Made by a program: the position numbers and the translations under genes. This document shows positions 31,813 through 43,442 of a DNA stretch of 64,000 bases, piece by piece. How positions within the stretch are numbered: the first letter of the stretch is position 1; each line of letters begins with the position of its first letter. This DNA comes from Staphylotrichum longicolle (taxonomy: Eukaryota; Ascomycota; Sordariomycetes; Sordariales; Chaetomiaceae), in contig JAHCVI010000001.1 of the NCBI GenBank assembly GCA_019096155.1, positions 7,502,001 to 7,566,000 on the forward strand, read 5' to 3'. Under the pieces are notes generated by a model. The model had not been told where the DNA came from, ran no database searches, and saw nothing but the letters and a program-made list of their open reading frames with translations.

Positions 31813-33923
31813 TCACTCGCCGCCAGTAATCTTTCCTCCGGTCTGCTTCCAAGCGTTGGCCATGGCCAGCAGGTTCGACAGGTTCTTTGTCTGCTGGTCG
31901 TCGGCGGGGAAGATGTAGTCGACGTACTCCTCGTACGTGTCGTCGGCGAGCTTCCTCTTCTTCTTTGTCCGGCGCGGCATCTGCTTCTCAATCTTCTCGA
32001 TGTCCTCGGGCGAGCCGTGCATGCCTTCGAACTCGCGCCAGGCGTTCAGCAGCGACACGCGCTCGGCCTTGAGCTCGCGGTCCTTCATGCTCTTGTGCGC
32101 GCGCTCAAAGATCTTGCGGGCGCGCGCCTTGGCCTCCTCGCTGACGGGCCGCTCCTCCTCGGTCTCGTCCTCGTCGCCCTCGTCCGCCTCGGGGATGTTG
32201 ATCTCGAACTGGGCGTAGCTGATCCAGACCTTGGGGTGGTCCGCCTTCTCGAGCAGGCGCTCGTACAGCTCGCGCGTCCTCTCGTACTCGCCCTCCTCTT
32301 CCTCGAAGTCGATGTATGCCTTCCAGACCACCTCGGGCATGTCCAGGATCGGCTGGCTGATGGCAAGCTCGAAGATGGCGCGAGTTCGGTCGAGGTCGTC
32401 CAGACCCCGTTCCAGTTCGGCCCACTTGATCCATGTTTGGCAGTTGGACGGGTTGTACAGGGCGTGCTTCTCGTACAGCGTCCGACACCTCTCAAACTCG
32501 TACAGCTTCTGTTCCAACGAGATGTACTCCTTGAAGAGTTTGTCCTTGGGGCACATGCCGATGGCTCTTCCCAAGGCTTTCCGCGCGGGGGTCAGCTGCC
32601 CCTGACGGATCTCGAAATGCGCCTTGGCAACCCATAGCTTGGCAAAGGTGAACTTCTTGTGAGGTATGAGGCCCAGGCAAGTGTCGTAGATTTGCCGTGC
32701 GCGTTCGATGTTCTTGGCTTCCCTCTCTTCCCATATTGCGTAGAAGAGAAAGAGAAAGATGTATCGCCTCCAGTGGCGCTTCTCCTGGGTGGGCGGCACC
32801 TGGGCAATGGCCCGCTCATAGACTTCCCGGACACGGTCTGCATCGCCTCCAGTCTCTTCCAGCCGGGCGAAATCGAACCACACGTCGTAGTTCTTGGGGT
32901 TCTCCTTTACCTGCTCCTCGTAAAGCCTCCTCCGCTTTGTGATGACGACATCCTCGACGCCCTCTCTGTCGCCAAACTGCTTCTCAAAGGTGGTGTATTG
33001 CGCATGAAGAGCCATGGACCGGGAACGGGGAAGGTTGTCGAGACCGAATTTGTAGATGGCGCGCGCCCGTTCGTACTCCTTCTGGCGGGCCTCAAACCGG
33101 GCGAATGCGATGAACAACCTCTCATCAACCTCGTCGTCGCCTATGGTCTCGGCAATGGTTTGGATGGCGGTCTGGAAGACATCACGGACCATGTCGCTCG
33201 TACCGTACTCCTCTTCGAACTTGGCCCACTTCAGCCATGTCCTCGGCTCGGGGTGCACCGCGGTGAAGGCGCTGAAAATCTGCCTTGCCCTTTCGAACTC
33301 CCCGTAGCGCTTCTCCAGCTTGATGTAGGCATTCCACGCATCCTCGTCGGGCTCCCATTTCATCCAACGGTCGAACACTTGGCGGGTGCCTGGGATGTCG
33401 CCGAGCATCTCGGTGACCCAAAGATACTTGTACCATAGCTTGGGAACGCGCGGCAGCCGGGTAACGGCGCGGTCCAGGAGGTTGCGAGCATGGTTGATGT
33501 TACGGTTCTTGATCTCGGCCTCGACGTACCTGATCCAGAGTTCTGGTGGTCACCGTTAGCAGCCGCCGGTACACCTCCAATTCTCCAATCACGGGAGGAC
33601 TTACGGGTGTTGTTTGGATGCACATCAAGGGCGCGCTCAAAGACTGAACGGGCGCGCGCAAACTCCTTCTGCTCGAGCTCCCACTGGGCATACTGAAACC
33701 AGTTGGTGAGGCGGACGCGGTTGCGGCGGATGTAGTCTTCAAACTCGCGGCGTTTGCGGCCCTGGTACTCCTTCAGCTCCTCGAGGTCGGCGAATCGCTG
33801 GGTCGGTTTCTGGATGGCTGTTTCCTGGCGGTCGACGGCTTCGCGCAGCAGCTGCTCGGCCGAGATCTGCACCGGCGCCGCGGCCTTGTTCTTGACCCTG
33901 GGCGGGCCGCGCGAGGACTCCAT
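31813..33923 (-). CDS. clf1: Pre-mRNA splicing factor Clf1/Syf3 (Crooked-neck-like)
   Basis: Two exons, 33923-33605 and 33542-31813, surround a 62-nt intron (GTAAGT...CACCAG) and give 682 residues. After a short basic N-terminus, HAT (half-a-TPR) repeats fill the protein: NWFQYAQWELEQKEFARARS, LWIRYVEAEIKNRNINHARN, AWNAYIKLEKRYGEFERARQ, TWLKWAKFEEEYG and many more. The C-terminus is Lys/Arg-rich. Clf1 is a scaffold of the Prp19/NTC complex and is needed for tri-snRNP entry into the spliceosome. The start MESSRGPPRVKNK was chosen over a more distant in-frame ATG at 34151 because the family begins close to this point. The gene is head-to-head with prp31. Confidence 0.95.
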
Positions 33924-34327
33924 CCTGGACAGATTCAAGGGTATCTCAGATGCTGGCGCACACGTGGGTGGTGAAGGTGGTGCCCCTGTTTGGGCCGTGG
34001 AAGATTTTCCACGCTGAATGTTTAGATCAGGCCTGAGGTTGGCTTCTGATGGCGAGTCCAGCGGCTGCGCAGTGATCTGGAACTCTGAAGGACCGTGCGT
34101 CAGCATGGTGCAGGCGCGCCAAGCCCCTGTAAGCTGGGGCCCACACCGCATGCCACTCCAGCGCCACAGCGCAAAGCCGTCCCTCCAACCTCAAAAAGTC
34201 CCGTCGCGTTCGTCACGTCACATCCTCGATCCAACTTCCACATCGCGACTTCGCAACAAACGTATCACCGTCAAATAGGGATCACACCTGGACGTACGCT
34301 ACAGCTGGAGAACGAGAGACTTGCAAA
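33924..34327. promoter_or_regulatory. Shared divergent promoter of clf1 and prp31
   Basis: Only 404 bases separate the start codons of two spliceosome genes on opposite strands, so both promoters and both leaders must fit here. I see no strong TATA box. Confidence 0.65.
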
Positions 34328-36259
34328 ATGTCGACGCTCGCGGACGAGCTGCTTCAGGACTTTGAAGGGTCCGGGTCAGAAGGCGAAGGCGATGAGCACG
34401 ACAATGGACTATTCGGTGAGGCCGGTCTTTCAGCTGGCGTGCATACAAATGGAGAAGATACAGCTATGGAGGAAGTCCGCGACGAGGATGCAGACGAGGA
34501 TGAGGATGCCGACATGGTGGACGGGCTCGACGGCAGCGCCACTCCCGCAGCCGACGACGAAGATGCAAAGGCCAAGATTGAGAAGTTGCAACTCGGGGGT
34601 GTACGAGATGTGCGCGCAGTTGCAGGTCTTATGAAAACCCTGACACCGGTCTTGGAGGTTAGTCGACCCCTTCCCAACCTGTCCCTACCGATGCCCATCA
34701 GCTGTGGAAAAGCGTTTACATCTGTTTTCCCGAGAACTAGCCCTGACAGTTTGCCTCGAACGCTGCAGAAAATCGCATACTTTCAGTCACAACCCGCCGA
34801 GTCGAGAGAGAACATCGGCAACGTGGAGGACCATCCCGAGTACCACCTGTTGACTCAGTCAAACAGCCTGTCTACCCAGATCGACAACGAGATCGTCCTG
34901 GTGCATAAGTTCATCCGAGATCACTACTCGGTGCGGTTTCCGGAGCTCGAGACGTTGATTACGAACCCTCTCGAGTATGCCAAGGTGGTGGCGATTTTGG
35001 GCAACGGGCCGATGGACTCGGAGAGCATCAAGGCTCTCCAGACGTCAACAGACAACCCCCTGGGCGTGACGCTCAAGGCGACTCTTGATGGGCCCTCCTT
35101 GATGATCGTCACTGTGGAGGCCACCACATCGAAAGGCCAGGCCATGTCACCAGAACAGCTCCAGCGGGTGGTACAGGCATGCGAGATGGTCATCGCCCTG
35201 GACAAGGCCAAGAAGACGTTGACCGAGTATGTGCAGTCGCGCATGAACATCTTCGCGCCCAACCTGACGGAGCTCATCGGCTCTCTGACGGCAGCGCAAC
35301 TGCTCAACCAAGCTGGCGGTCTTACCGGTCTCTCAAAGGCGCCGGCTTGCAACCTCCCTGCGTGGGGCTCAAAGAAGCAGGCCAGCGCGGCGCTGGCCAC
35401 CAACGTGGGCATCCGCCATCAGGGCTTCATCTTCCAGTCACCCGTGATCCGTAGCATCCCGAGCGACCTCAAGAAGCAAGCCATCAAGATGTTTGCCAAC
35501 AAGATTGTCATGTGCGCTCGCACTGACTGCTTCCACCAGTTCCGCGACGGCTCGGAAGGCGAGCGGCTGAAGGATGAATGCTTGGATCGGCTGGACAAGC
35601 TCCAGCAGAAGCCCCTGAGCAAGGGCGGCCGCGCCCTGCCAGCGCCAGACGACAAGCCAAGCAGGAAGCGTGGCGGTCGTCGCGCGCGCAAGGCCAAGGA
35701 GGCGACGGCCATGACGGAGCTGCGCAAGGCACAGAACCGCGTAGCGTTTGGAAAGGAAGAGCAGGAGGTTGGCTACGGGGTGGGTGACAGCACCAAGGGT
35801 ATGGGCATGATCGGACAGCGCGATGACGGGCGGCTGCGTGTGGCCCAGATCGACAACCGCACACGGGCCAAACTGAGCGCAAAGAGCAAGGGCTGGGGCG
35901 GGGCGAGTTCGCTCACCAGCGGCAGCGCCTCGTCGCTCAGAGGCCTGGGCGGAGGCGGCGTCAGCAACCTGAGCCTGGCCAGCAGCAAGGGCCTTCGGAC
36001 GTCAGGTGTGGGCACGACGCTGGGCTCGGCCACCGCCGGCACCGTGTCCTCGCTGGCGTTTACGGCGACCCAGGGTCTCGAGCTCGTCGATCCCAAGGTG
36101 CAAGCCGAGCTCAGCCGAAAGCGCAAGGCAGACGAGGATCGGTGGTTCAAGAGCGGCTCGTTTACGCAGGTTGGCGGCGCCGGCAACGGCAACGATGGCT
36201 TCAAGAAGCCCGAGCTGCCGCCAAACAAGCGGGTCGACACGGGCTCAACAAAGTCGTAA
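34328..36259 (+). CDS. prp31: U4/U6 snRNP protein Prp31
   Basis: Two exons, 34328-34657 and 34769-36259, give 606 residues. The N-terminus is acidic (VRDEDADEDEDADMVDG). Exon 2 holds the coiled-coil/NOSIC part (HPEYHLLTQSNSLSTQID, IVLVHKFIRDHYSVRFPELE) and the Nop domain (NPLEYAKVVAILGNGPMDSE; VQSRMNIFAPNLTELIGSLT; LLNQAGGLTGLSKAPACNLP). A basic stretch (KPSRKRGGRRARKAKEA) and a Gly/Ser-rich tail follow. Prp31 binds the 15.5K-U4 snRNA complex and holds U4/U6 to U5 in the tri-snRNP. The 111-nt intron has no in-frame stop and is a multiple of three, so naive ORF calling reads through it. It is removed here because the splice joins TPVLE to KIAYFQ, as in relatives. Confidence 0.95.
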   Translation: MSTLADELLQDFEGSGSEGEGDEHDNGLFGEAGLSAGVHTNGEDTAMEEVRDEDADEDEDADMVDGLDGSATPAADDEDAKAKIEKLQLGGVRDVRAVAGLMKTLTPVLEVSRPLPNLSLPMPISCGKAFTSVFPRTSPDSLPRTLQKIAYFQSQPAESRENIGNVEDHPEYHLLTQSNSLSTQIDNEIVLVHKFIRDHYSVRFPELETLITNPLEYAKVVAILGNGPMDSESIKALQTSTDNPLGVTLKATLDGPSLMIVTVEATTSKGQAMSPEQLQRVVQACEMVIALDKAKKTLTEYVQSRMNIFAPNLTELIGSLTAAQLLNQAGGLTGLSKAPACNLPAWGSKKQASAALATNVGIRHQGFIFQSPVIRSIPSDLKKQAIKMFANKIVMCARTDCFHQFRDGSEGERLKDECLDRLDKLQQKPLSKGGRALPAPDDKPSRKRGGRRARKAKEATAMTELRKAQNRVAFGKEEQEVGYGVGDSTKGMGMIGQRDDGRLRVAQIDNRTRAKLSAKSKGWGGASSLTSGSASSLRGLGGGGVSNLSLASSKGLRTSGVGTTLGSATAGTVSSLAFTATQGLELVDPKVQAELSRKRKADEDRWFKSGSFTQVGGAGNGNDGFKKPELPPNKRVDTGSTKS

Positions 36260-39200
36260 CAATAAGGGGGAGCTCGGGGAGCTATCGTCCTGCTTGTGCT
36301 GTGCAGCTGCGAACTGCGTATCCGTGTGGGACCGTGCTTGGCTCCCAGGGTTGCGGCAGCCAATACGAATGCCGGTGGAGGGGGGAGGTGGGGGTGGTGC
36401 GGTCGGGTTACGAGGGCATTCGTTCATTCTTCGGCGGCGTCTGGAGAGCTACCCCGCGGGGGGTTTGGGTGTATGTAGTGGGTTTTTGACTTTCATACGA
36501 TGTACACACCCTCGGCGGACGGGTGTTTGTTTGGTTCCGGCATGCTTTCCCGAGAGTGTCGCTCAGGCGCCGTTGCTTGAAGGCATTGTACGAAGCCATG
36601 AAGCCGCAGCAGCAGCAAGCGTTTTTTGCACCCTGAAGGGGCCGTTCCATGCAGGGTTTGACTCAACGTGCTGTCATTTTGATGAATGCACCACAGCGGC
36701 CCCCCAGCCTGCAGATTTCCCCGCCGGCATGCCAACACCCTGCCACTAACGTCAATTTCCTGTCACAGTCGGACGATCACAGGGTCTAGGCCACCTGAGG
36801 AGGGGAAAAAAGCGGCCGGACCCCGAGCCCCGCAACACCACGCGCCATGGCATTCTTGCAAAATGCCATGTTTCAGCACAAGAATGCCATAAGCGCCAGG
36901 GCGCACGGCATGCGCACCACCTCGCCCCGACAGGCACAGCGATTCCCACCGAAAACAGGGCCGTTTTCGTCTCAAAGAGATACCGGCGGGATTACGGAGG
37001 CGCCTCCAATTGGCAGCTTTCCCTCTTCATCCGATCCCTCATTATCATGGTGCCTATCTTTGCCACCTTGACATCGATGAACCCCTGGGATTTAGGTCCT
37101 GGGTGGGGATCCGAGTTAGGTACGGGGGGCTGGAGGGATGAAAAGTTGGGACAAGGAGGGGCGGAGGAGAGGAGGGGCGGGGGAACGCGTCTTTTGGCTT
37201 CATCATCTCGGCACTCTACATTTTACATTGCGACAGCAGCCCTTGAAGACAGGTGTGGTTGCCATGCGTCGGCGCTGTGGGCTCGTATTGGTCACGGCTC
37301 GCGATGGCATGCAGAAGGGGGCTGCCTGGGTCTGAGGACAACGCACAGGATTAGTGGAAAAGGGCACAGATGTACCATTGACTTGCTGGGCAGAAGCCGG
37401 GGCCCGGCTGCTGCGGATTGGGGGGGGATGGATGGGATGGGATTTTGGTCCAAAGCTCGATGCAGCCGGTCTTTGGCATATCAATGGCGGTGTCGAGAAA
37501 GGCCATGCCACCAGCATCCGAGGGTCCCGAACGTGCCCTCTCGGCAGTCCGCTGCCGCTCGTGCGCGAAAGTGATTTGTGATTGCGGGCGTTTGCGGCGC
37601 TTCCTCCGTCAGTGCGTTAGGCTCCTCGAAGCAGTTCAAAGCCCCGGCCGGTCAAGCACGACGGCATTCGAACACGGCCCACATCGCTCGACGGTGGAAT
37701 GCAGGGTATTGCGTATAGGTGACTGGGAATGAGGGTGAGATATCGCGTGGTTTTTCGCGGGAATTACGGCAGACGAATCCACCGATCGATCGATCGGTGC
37801 GAGGGCTCGATGAAACGGACTTTTTTGTGTGGACGTAAGCAAACTCGGGTCATCAACTGGGCGGCGGGGATTCGACTTCGAGGATGCGCTTCCCTGCCGT
37901 GCCGTTAACGTTACAGGTTTTGGAGCTTGTCAATCAACGGAGTCACAAGAGATTGTCCTGTCTCGAGTTGTGCGATGCATACCCCAATATCTTTTGAGAG
38001 ACATGCCAGGTTTTTTTTTTCCTCTCCATGATCTGGTGACACAGGGAGGAAGGGCTCAGGTGGTTAGGGGTCTCAAGCAGCCAAGCATTTGCGGGAAGGG
38101 TGCGTGGTGAAACTGCATGTCTCTGCTTATCGGGCAAGGGTCTGTGATGAATTCCGCTGCAGGTCTTTCCACGGCGCTACTCACGAGCCACGCTGGCTCC
38201 GTGGGCGGTGGTGGCGGTGATCCATGGCCGGTGCCGCGCCGGAGATTCAGCTCCGGTCTGCTGCAGTATCCCCGCCCACAACGGCGAGCCAGGATGCGAA
38301 CCCTCGACGCACCCTGAACCCCCCCGCGCCCTGGTTAAGCGGGGTCTGTGCTGCTTGATGTCGTCACCTTGAGAAATCCTGTGTCTGCAAGGCTCTGCCT
38401 CCGGCAAGTGTTGCCGATCATGGGGCCTTCCCTCTGGGGCACTCGAGTTCAGTTTTCCAGTGTCTGGGCAGCGGTTAGGAAAATCAGGAACGGGGCCAAA
38501 CTGCCCAGAACCCACAGCGAACCGTGGGCGGGGCGAGGCCAGGCCCTGGGGGCTTGGCCGGGGTGGAGTCCGACCCGCATGCCATTCAAGGCGGCCCCAC
38601 GGGTGTTCTCGATCATGTCCCAAAAGCTCGATCCCGCTCCAGCATGGTCGAAGTGAGCTATCAGGCTATCACCTCATCAATGTCACACGCCGGCCGAAGA
38701 CCCTGAATTTCGCGATGGAGGCGCGTCCGGCCCTTTGGACACAGGGATGGAAATTTGCGCCATACCGTGCGCCCCTCCTCCATATTTGCTCAGAGAAATG
38801 CCTATCACATCGATTTCCCATCCTTCCATGTGGTGCAGAATCCGGGAATGCAGAATCGCAGAATGTCACATCTCGTCAGTTGACCATCATGCCGTGATTT
38901 GCTAGTGCCGTCCGCTTCGCTGGCACCAGGTCAATGGCCCCCAAGACGGAAATGAACTGCAGCAAAACAGCCTTAGGGTCTCGCATCGCGCCGGAGCTTT
39001 TGTCCCTGAAGCCAACCGAACGAAGCTTGTTGGTGTGCCAACTTCTGGACAGCTTCCAGGTTGCGGCCCCAAAGAGGCATGGTCAGTCAATCCAGGGTCC
39101 AAGGCGGATCGGCGAATTTTAGCACCACGGCTCCCCATTCCCTGCCCCACCCCCATTCCGTTACATTGTTCGATGGCATTCTCTCAACCCACCCCGGAGC

Positions 39201-41626
39201 CACCCCACGGAAGATCAACCAAGGAACCGCCGTCGAAAAGGAAAATACACTAATGACATGTAGCGGTTTTGGCCGAGTGTTTATGAATAGCAACGCGGAC
39301 TGCAAGGCAGGGTTCAAAACGTGCTGAGGGATGCTGGAGAAAAACCTGCCAGACAGGGGACAGGGTCTCGGTTGGAGCTGTGCTTGGTGGAATAAGGTGC
39401 TGACCCTGATATGTGTGCTGCTCTGGAGTCCCTGGCCTCCCGCAGTTGTGGCTGTCCCGTTCCTCGAGCTCTTGGGATAAGAGCAAACAAAACAGGCCCG
39501 TCAGGATCAGGCGACTCTTTCCGCCTTTTTGAGGCATCATAGTTCCGGAGTCTGTGGTGCTCGACAGACGACCAGAACACATCGCCCTTGGCTGCCCGCA
39601 ACGCGCCCGGATCCTTCGCAGGAGAAAAGCATTCCAATCGTCACAGCCGCCATGGGATGACAATTGAGATCTCCACGAGCCCCTTGCGCACAGCAGTCGA
39701 GGGTCCGAGTCTCTCCCTGTATCCATCAGCTCACACTTTCCTAATCCGACACAAGCTCAAAAACTCGTTGGCAGTACCAAGACGGTTGGCATGTCAAACC
39801 CTGCAGGTTCTCTGAACCCTTATGGAATCTTTCAAGTTACACTGAGTCCCTGTTGCTTGTATGTACTTATCCGTACATTGTGAAGATTGATCACACAAGA
39901 CCCTGGGGGTTAACGCCACGACCCTGCAGTGAGGTGGTTTGATAGAAGATTTGGGTTTGAGCAGGCGCACGTCGTCCAAGCTCCAGCCAAGGTACCCTTT
40001 CGCTGGTGGACACTAAGTGGAGAAGCGACAGGACCCCTTGCAGCCACTGACGTCATTTACTTTGATTGTGCCGAGAGGTCCAGAACCCCAACAGCCGAGT
40101 GCTGCGGTGGCTGCAGAGTTGACACGGCCGGGCATTGAAATAAACAGAAGCAGCAGCTTGCAAAGTCAATTTAAAGATGGGAGGCACGCAAACCTCAAAA
40201 GGGCCTGGCTGCCGTGGGAGGGCCCCGAATTCCATCTAGTGTACAGACCCCGAGAGGGGCGCTCGGCGGGTTCGGAAAACCCGCCCGCAAGATGAGGGCG
40301 AATCAGAGCCCGGCTGTCACTGGCCCCCCCGGCAGTGCGTTCCTGATCTGCCCTGTCGGGACCCCAGAAGGATTCGCAACCGAGAGCTGCCACTTCGTTG
40401 ATCCTCGCAGCATCCGCCCCGAGTGTTGGGAACAGAGTCTCCGGGGCCACGTTTTCTGTTATCACTTGCCGGGGCGCCGTGTGCTAGGTCCTGCGGCCGC
40501 TGCGGAAGCGAAAGCACAAGCACGGATTGCTGCACACAGGCTCCGACTCCTGTCCCCGTCGTCATGGTGAGAGCAGGACGAGCGACTCGCAGCGTGCGGG
40601 GCTCCCATTGTTCCGGCAACGGAACAGTGCCAGCCCTTCCAGCCGGCCGTTGCTGCGATGAATCGCTGTGATTTCGTCATCGAACCCACCGCATTCCAGA
40701 GCTGGATCCCTGGATGACTCGCGGACCCATCTCTCAAAACGGTTGCGGAGAGCAAGGGGCAGAGTGCCGGACAGGCGAGCCAGGCGAGCCAGGTGAGCCA
40801 GGGACAGCAAGTCCATCCCGGGGGGAAACCAGCGAAACGGCAGCGCCAGGAACGAGGGACCCTTCCTAACTCGGCACCCTCCCCTCTCAGTTCCCAGAGG
40901 AACGGTCGGGTGCGATAGCCCTGCCCTGCCCGTGTCGGAGATAGCACTCCTGCCCAATACGGGCCTGCAGCAGATCGCGAGGGACTTGAAGCGGGGATGA
41001 CTTGGAAGTGACTTCCATGGCCCGGGACAAGGCTGGACAACCAAGGCAAGCGCCGCTGCACCACGGCCCACCTGCGCAGGGATCATCAGGTCTCCCGCTT
41101 GCATGTCCCCCGCTGACGGGCAGGGGGCCTGACCCTTGTCGCCCCTGCCCTGTTGCACAGGCCCTGCCGTACCAGAGACTTGCACCGACTGTGAGAGCGA
41201 AAAGCGAGTGTTTCCCAGGATGCGCTTCTCATGCACTCCGTATCCTGTCAGATGCCAATTCCTTATTAGGTCGGGGTTCCTCCCCTCCAGGGTACAAAAT
41301 GTCTGATGCTTTCGTTTTCAGTCATCTCGCCCCATTGTTTGGATTTTCGCTCTCCCTCGTGTTCTTTGTCCAGGAACCGCATCGTCCCACCCTCACTCAG
41401 CTCCTTCCCCGTGCCCAGTCAGCACCGCACCCGTGAGCGCCCGTGACTGCTCCAGGACGATACTTCCACCACCTACCCCGGGACCCCGAGGAGCTGTTTC
41501 CCCCCCTCTGCTAGAGACCACTGGTGGCCGTCCATCTGGTCCCCTTTTCAACCTGCGCATCTGCACCTCCCCAAGGTAGCCAGCCAGTCATCGATACGCC
41601 GGACCCTTCCGGACCCCGAATTCGAC
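36260..41626. other. 5.4 kb region without a convincing gene
   Basis: This is the largest gap in the window, from the prp31 3' end to the C2H2 gene. Candidate ORFs on both strands (for example 37047-37574 + and 40562-41236 -) overlap each other, lack domains, and contain many Arg/Pro/Gly/Cys residues typical of out-of-frame GC-rich DNA. I see no transposon ends, no AT-rich block and no tRNA. The last ~600 bases are CT-rich and probably the promoter/leader of the C2H2 factor. The remainder could hold long regulatory sequence or a non-coding RNA. Confidence 0.5.
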
Positions 41627-42496
41627 ATGGCCCTGCAGCTTCGCGATGCCCGAGGGCGCCGCATCTCGATCCTTAATGACGACGACGAGCCCATGACCAG
41701 GCCGCTCTGCACACGCATCGCCACGTCTTCCTACCCCCCGCCTCCCCCTCCCCCTCGGACTGCCTCCACGCCAAACACTCCGGAGCTGTTCCGCTCCAAC
41801 TCGTATGACTCCCACATGGGCACGGAGCCCATCTCGCCCATGACGCCTCTTGAACCCGCGCTGCGGTATCCTGTCTTCCTGGCCGACCGCCGTGCTTCTT
41901 TCGACGACTACTACGCTGAGGCGATGCCCATGTACGCGGGCACGAAACGGAGGCCAAGTACGCTCAGCGACGGCCGGTCCGTCTCCTATGAGGATGACCT
42001 GCTCACCACCACCAGCGAGAGGCCCGTCAAGCGGTACCCCTGCCGATACCGTGACTCGCATGGCTGCGACAAGACCTTCACCACCTCGGGTCACGCCTCG
42101 CGGCATTCCAAGATCCACACGGCCGAGAAGGCCGTCCCTTGCTCCTTCAAGGGCTGCCCCAAGAAGTTCACGCGTGCCGACAACATGAAGCAGCACCTCG
42201 AAACCCACTACAAGGACAAGTCGCGCTCGTCTTCCTCTCGACCCTCGCTGCCCTCCAACCAGAGGAGGTCCTCGTACTCGGTGAAGCCGTCGGGCCGCAG
42301 CAAACTTGCCGCCGCGGCGGTCGCAGCAGCCCGCAAGGAGTCTCTGCCGCTGCCTTCTCCTGTCAGCGGCTCATTCAACCTGGAGAGTCTCGAGGTGCAC
42401 CCCTTCAGCCGGCCCAGCTCTGTGCGCATGCCTTCCAGCGGGCTCGAGACGCTTGCCATGGCGGCTCAGGAAATCACAAAAACCTCCCGTTCTTAA
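41627..42496 (+). CDS. C2H2 zinc-finger transcription factor (Nrg1-like fingers)
   Basis: A 289-residue protein from one exon. Two adjacent C2H2 fingers lie at residues 139-194. Finger 1 has Cys139, Cys147, His160 and His164 with core FTTSGHASRHSKIH. Finger 2 has Cys172, Cys177, His190 and His194 with core KFTRADNMKQHLETH. The linker TAEKAVP replaces the usual TGEKP. The FTTSGH...RH...IHT / RxDN..QH pattern is that of yeast Nrg1/Nrg2-type repressors, which act on glucose- and stress-responsive genes. The remainder is Ser/Pro-rich, with a seven-proline run near residue 40 and an Ala/Arg-rich helix after the fingers. Specific orthology is not established. Confidence 0.88.
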   Translation: MALQLRDARGRRISILNDDDEPMTRPLCTRIATSSYPPPPPPPRTASTPNTPELFRSNSYDSHMGTEPISPMTPLEPALRYPVFLADRRASFDDYYAEAMPMYAGTKRRPSTLSDGRSVSYEDDLLTTTSERPVKRYPCRYRDSHGCDKTFTTSGHASRHSKIHTAEKAVPCSFKGCPKKFTRADNMKQHLETHYKDKSRSSSSRPSLPSNQRRSSYSVKPSGRSKLAAAAVAAARKESLPLPSPVSGSFNLESLEVHPFSRPSSVRMPSSGLETLAMAAQEITKTSRS

Positions 42497-43442
42497 CCAT
42501 GGAGGCTTGGCTTTGGCCGGGTTGCATGGCGTTTTGAGGGAAAAGCACATACTGTGTATTCGCTCGGGTGGTCTTCGTTTTGATTTCTGAGAGGCTGGTT
42601 TTCAAAACGGTCGCATGTACACGATATGGGTGCTTTGGATTTTTGAGTCACTAAGAGGTTTCTTGGCAACACGGGGCTGCATTCTTCGGGTTAAAGGGCG
42701 TTACTAGGGCGTTTTCGAAACTTGTACAATGGGGGAAATTGGGGCGGCGCCGGCGGCTTGGTGGGTCGGCTGGCAACTGGAAGGTCTTTTCTGTCTTCTC
42801 TTCACAGAAACGATACTTCTAATGTTTTTTTTTGGGGGGGGGCTCTGGAGACGGCGATGCTCATCACAGCCACAGATGGGTGGGTGGGCGGTGTTCAAAA
42901 CAGCAAGGCCCTTGACGAAGGGTATTGGGGGTTCCAGCAGGAACTGGTCCCAAGGACAGAGGGTTGACACCCAGGGATGTGAAAACGACGGGATGGGTAC
43001 CCCGGCTGCACGCTCTCGCGACTCATGTCGATCTAGAGTCAGCCGCGAGCACCAGCATCAGGAGAAATGGTCTCAGGACATCCGCGAGCGATGTTTGGAC
43101 GACAGCGGCCTGCTCCGACGTACAAAGCAGAAGGAGAATACGTTGTATTCCTAACAAAAGAATATATGACTCGCAAGCTGTTCAAAAGAAAAACCCCCGT
43201 CTGACATTGTGCCATTTGCCAAATGTGACATGTCAGTTCCGTCACAACCAACTCGCTCGCCGGCACAAGCACACTTTCTGGAATTGGCAAAGGTATGTGG
43301 TATGTAACTCTGTATTCATCGCTGCTTTGCGAAGACGGACATTTGCTGAAAACCGCTCCCCAAAAGAACACCATACCGCCGCAGTCCCAAATTACCTTAT
43401 AATTACTAATTTTCCCGTCACCATCACCGACACGACGACAGC
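42497..43442. other. Convergent intergenic gap with T9G9 tract
   Basis: It lies between the 3' ends of the C2H2 gene (+) and acetate kinase (-). A nine-T plus nine-G junction sits at 42825-42842. No gene is visible. Confidence 0.55.

Noticed and set aside
34658..34768. Treating prp31 as a single 643-residue exon
   Set aside because: The 37 extra residues break a region where family members are continuous, and the block has normal splice ends (GTTAGT and CTGCAG).
40462..41236. Two overlapping 200-224 codon minus-strand ORFs
   Set aside because: They are different frames of the same DNA and neither has recognisable features.
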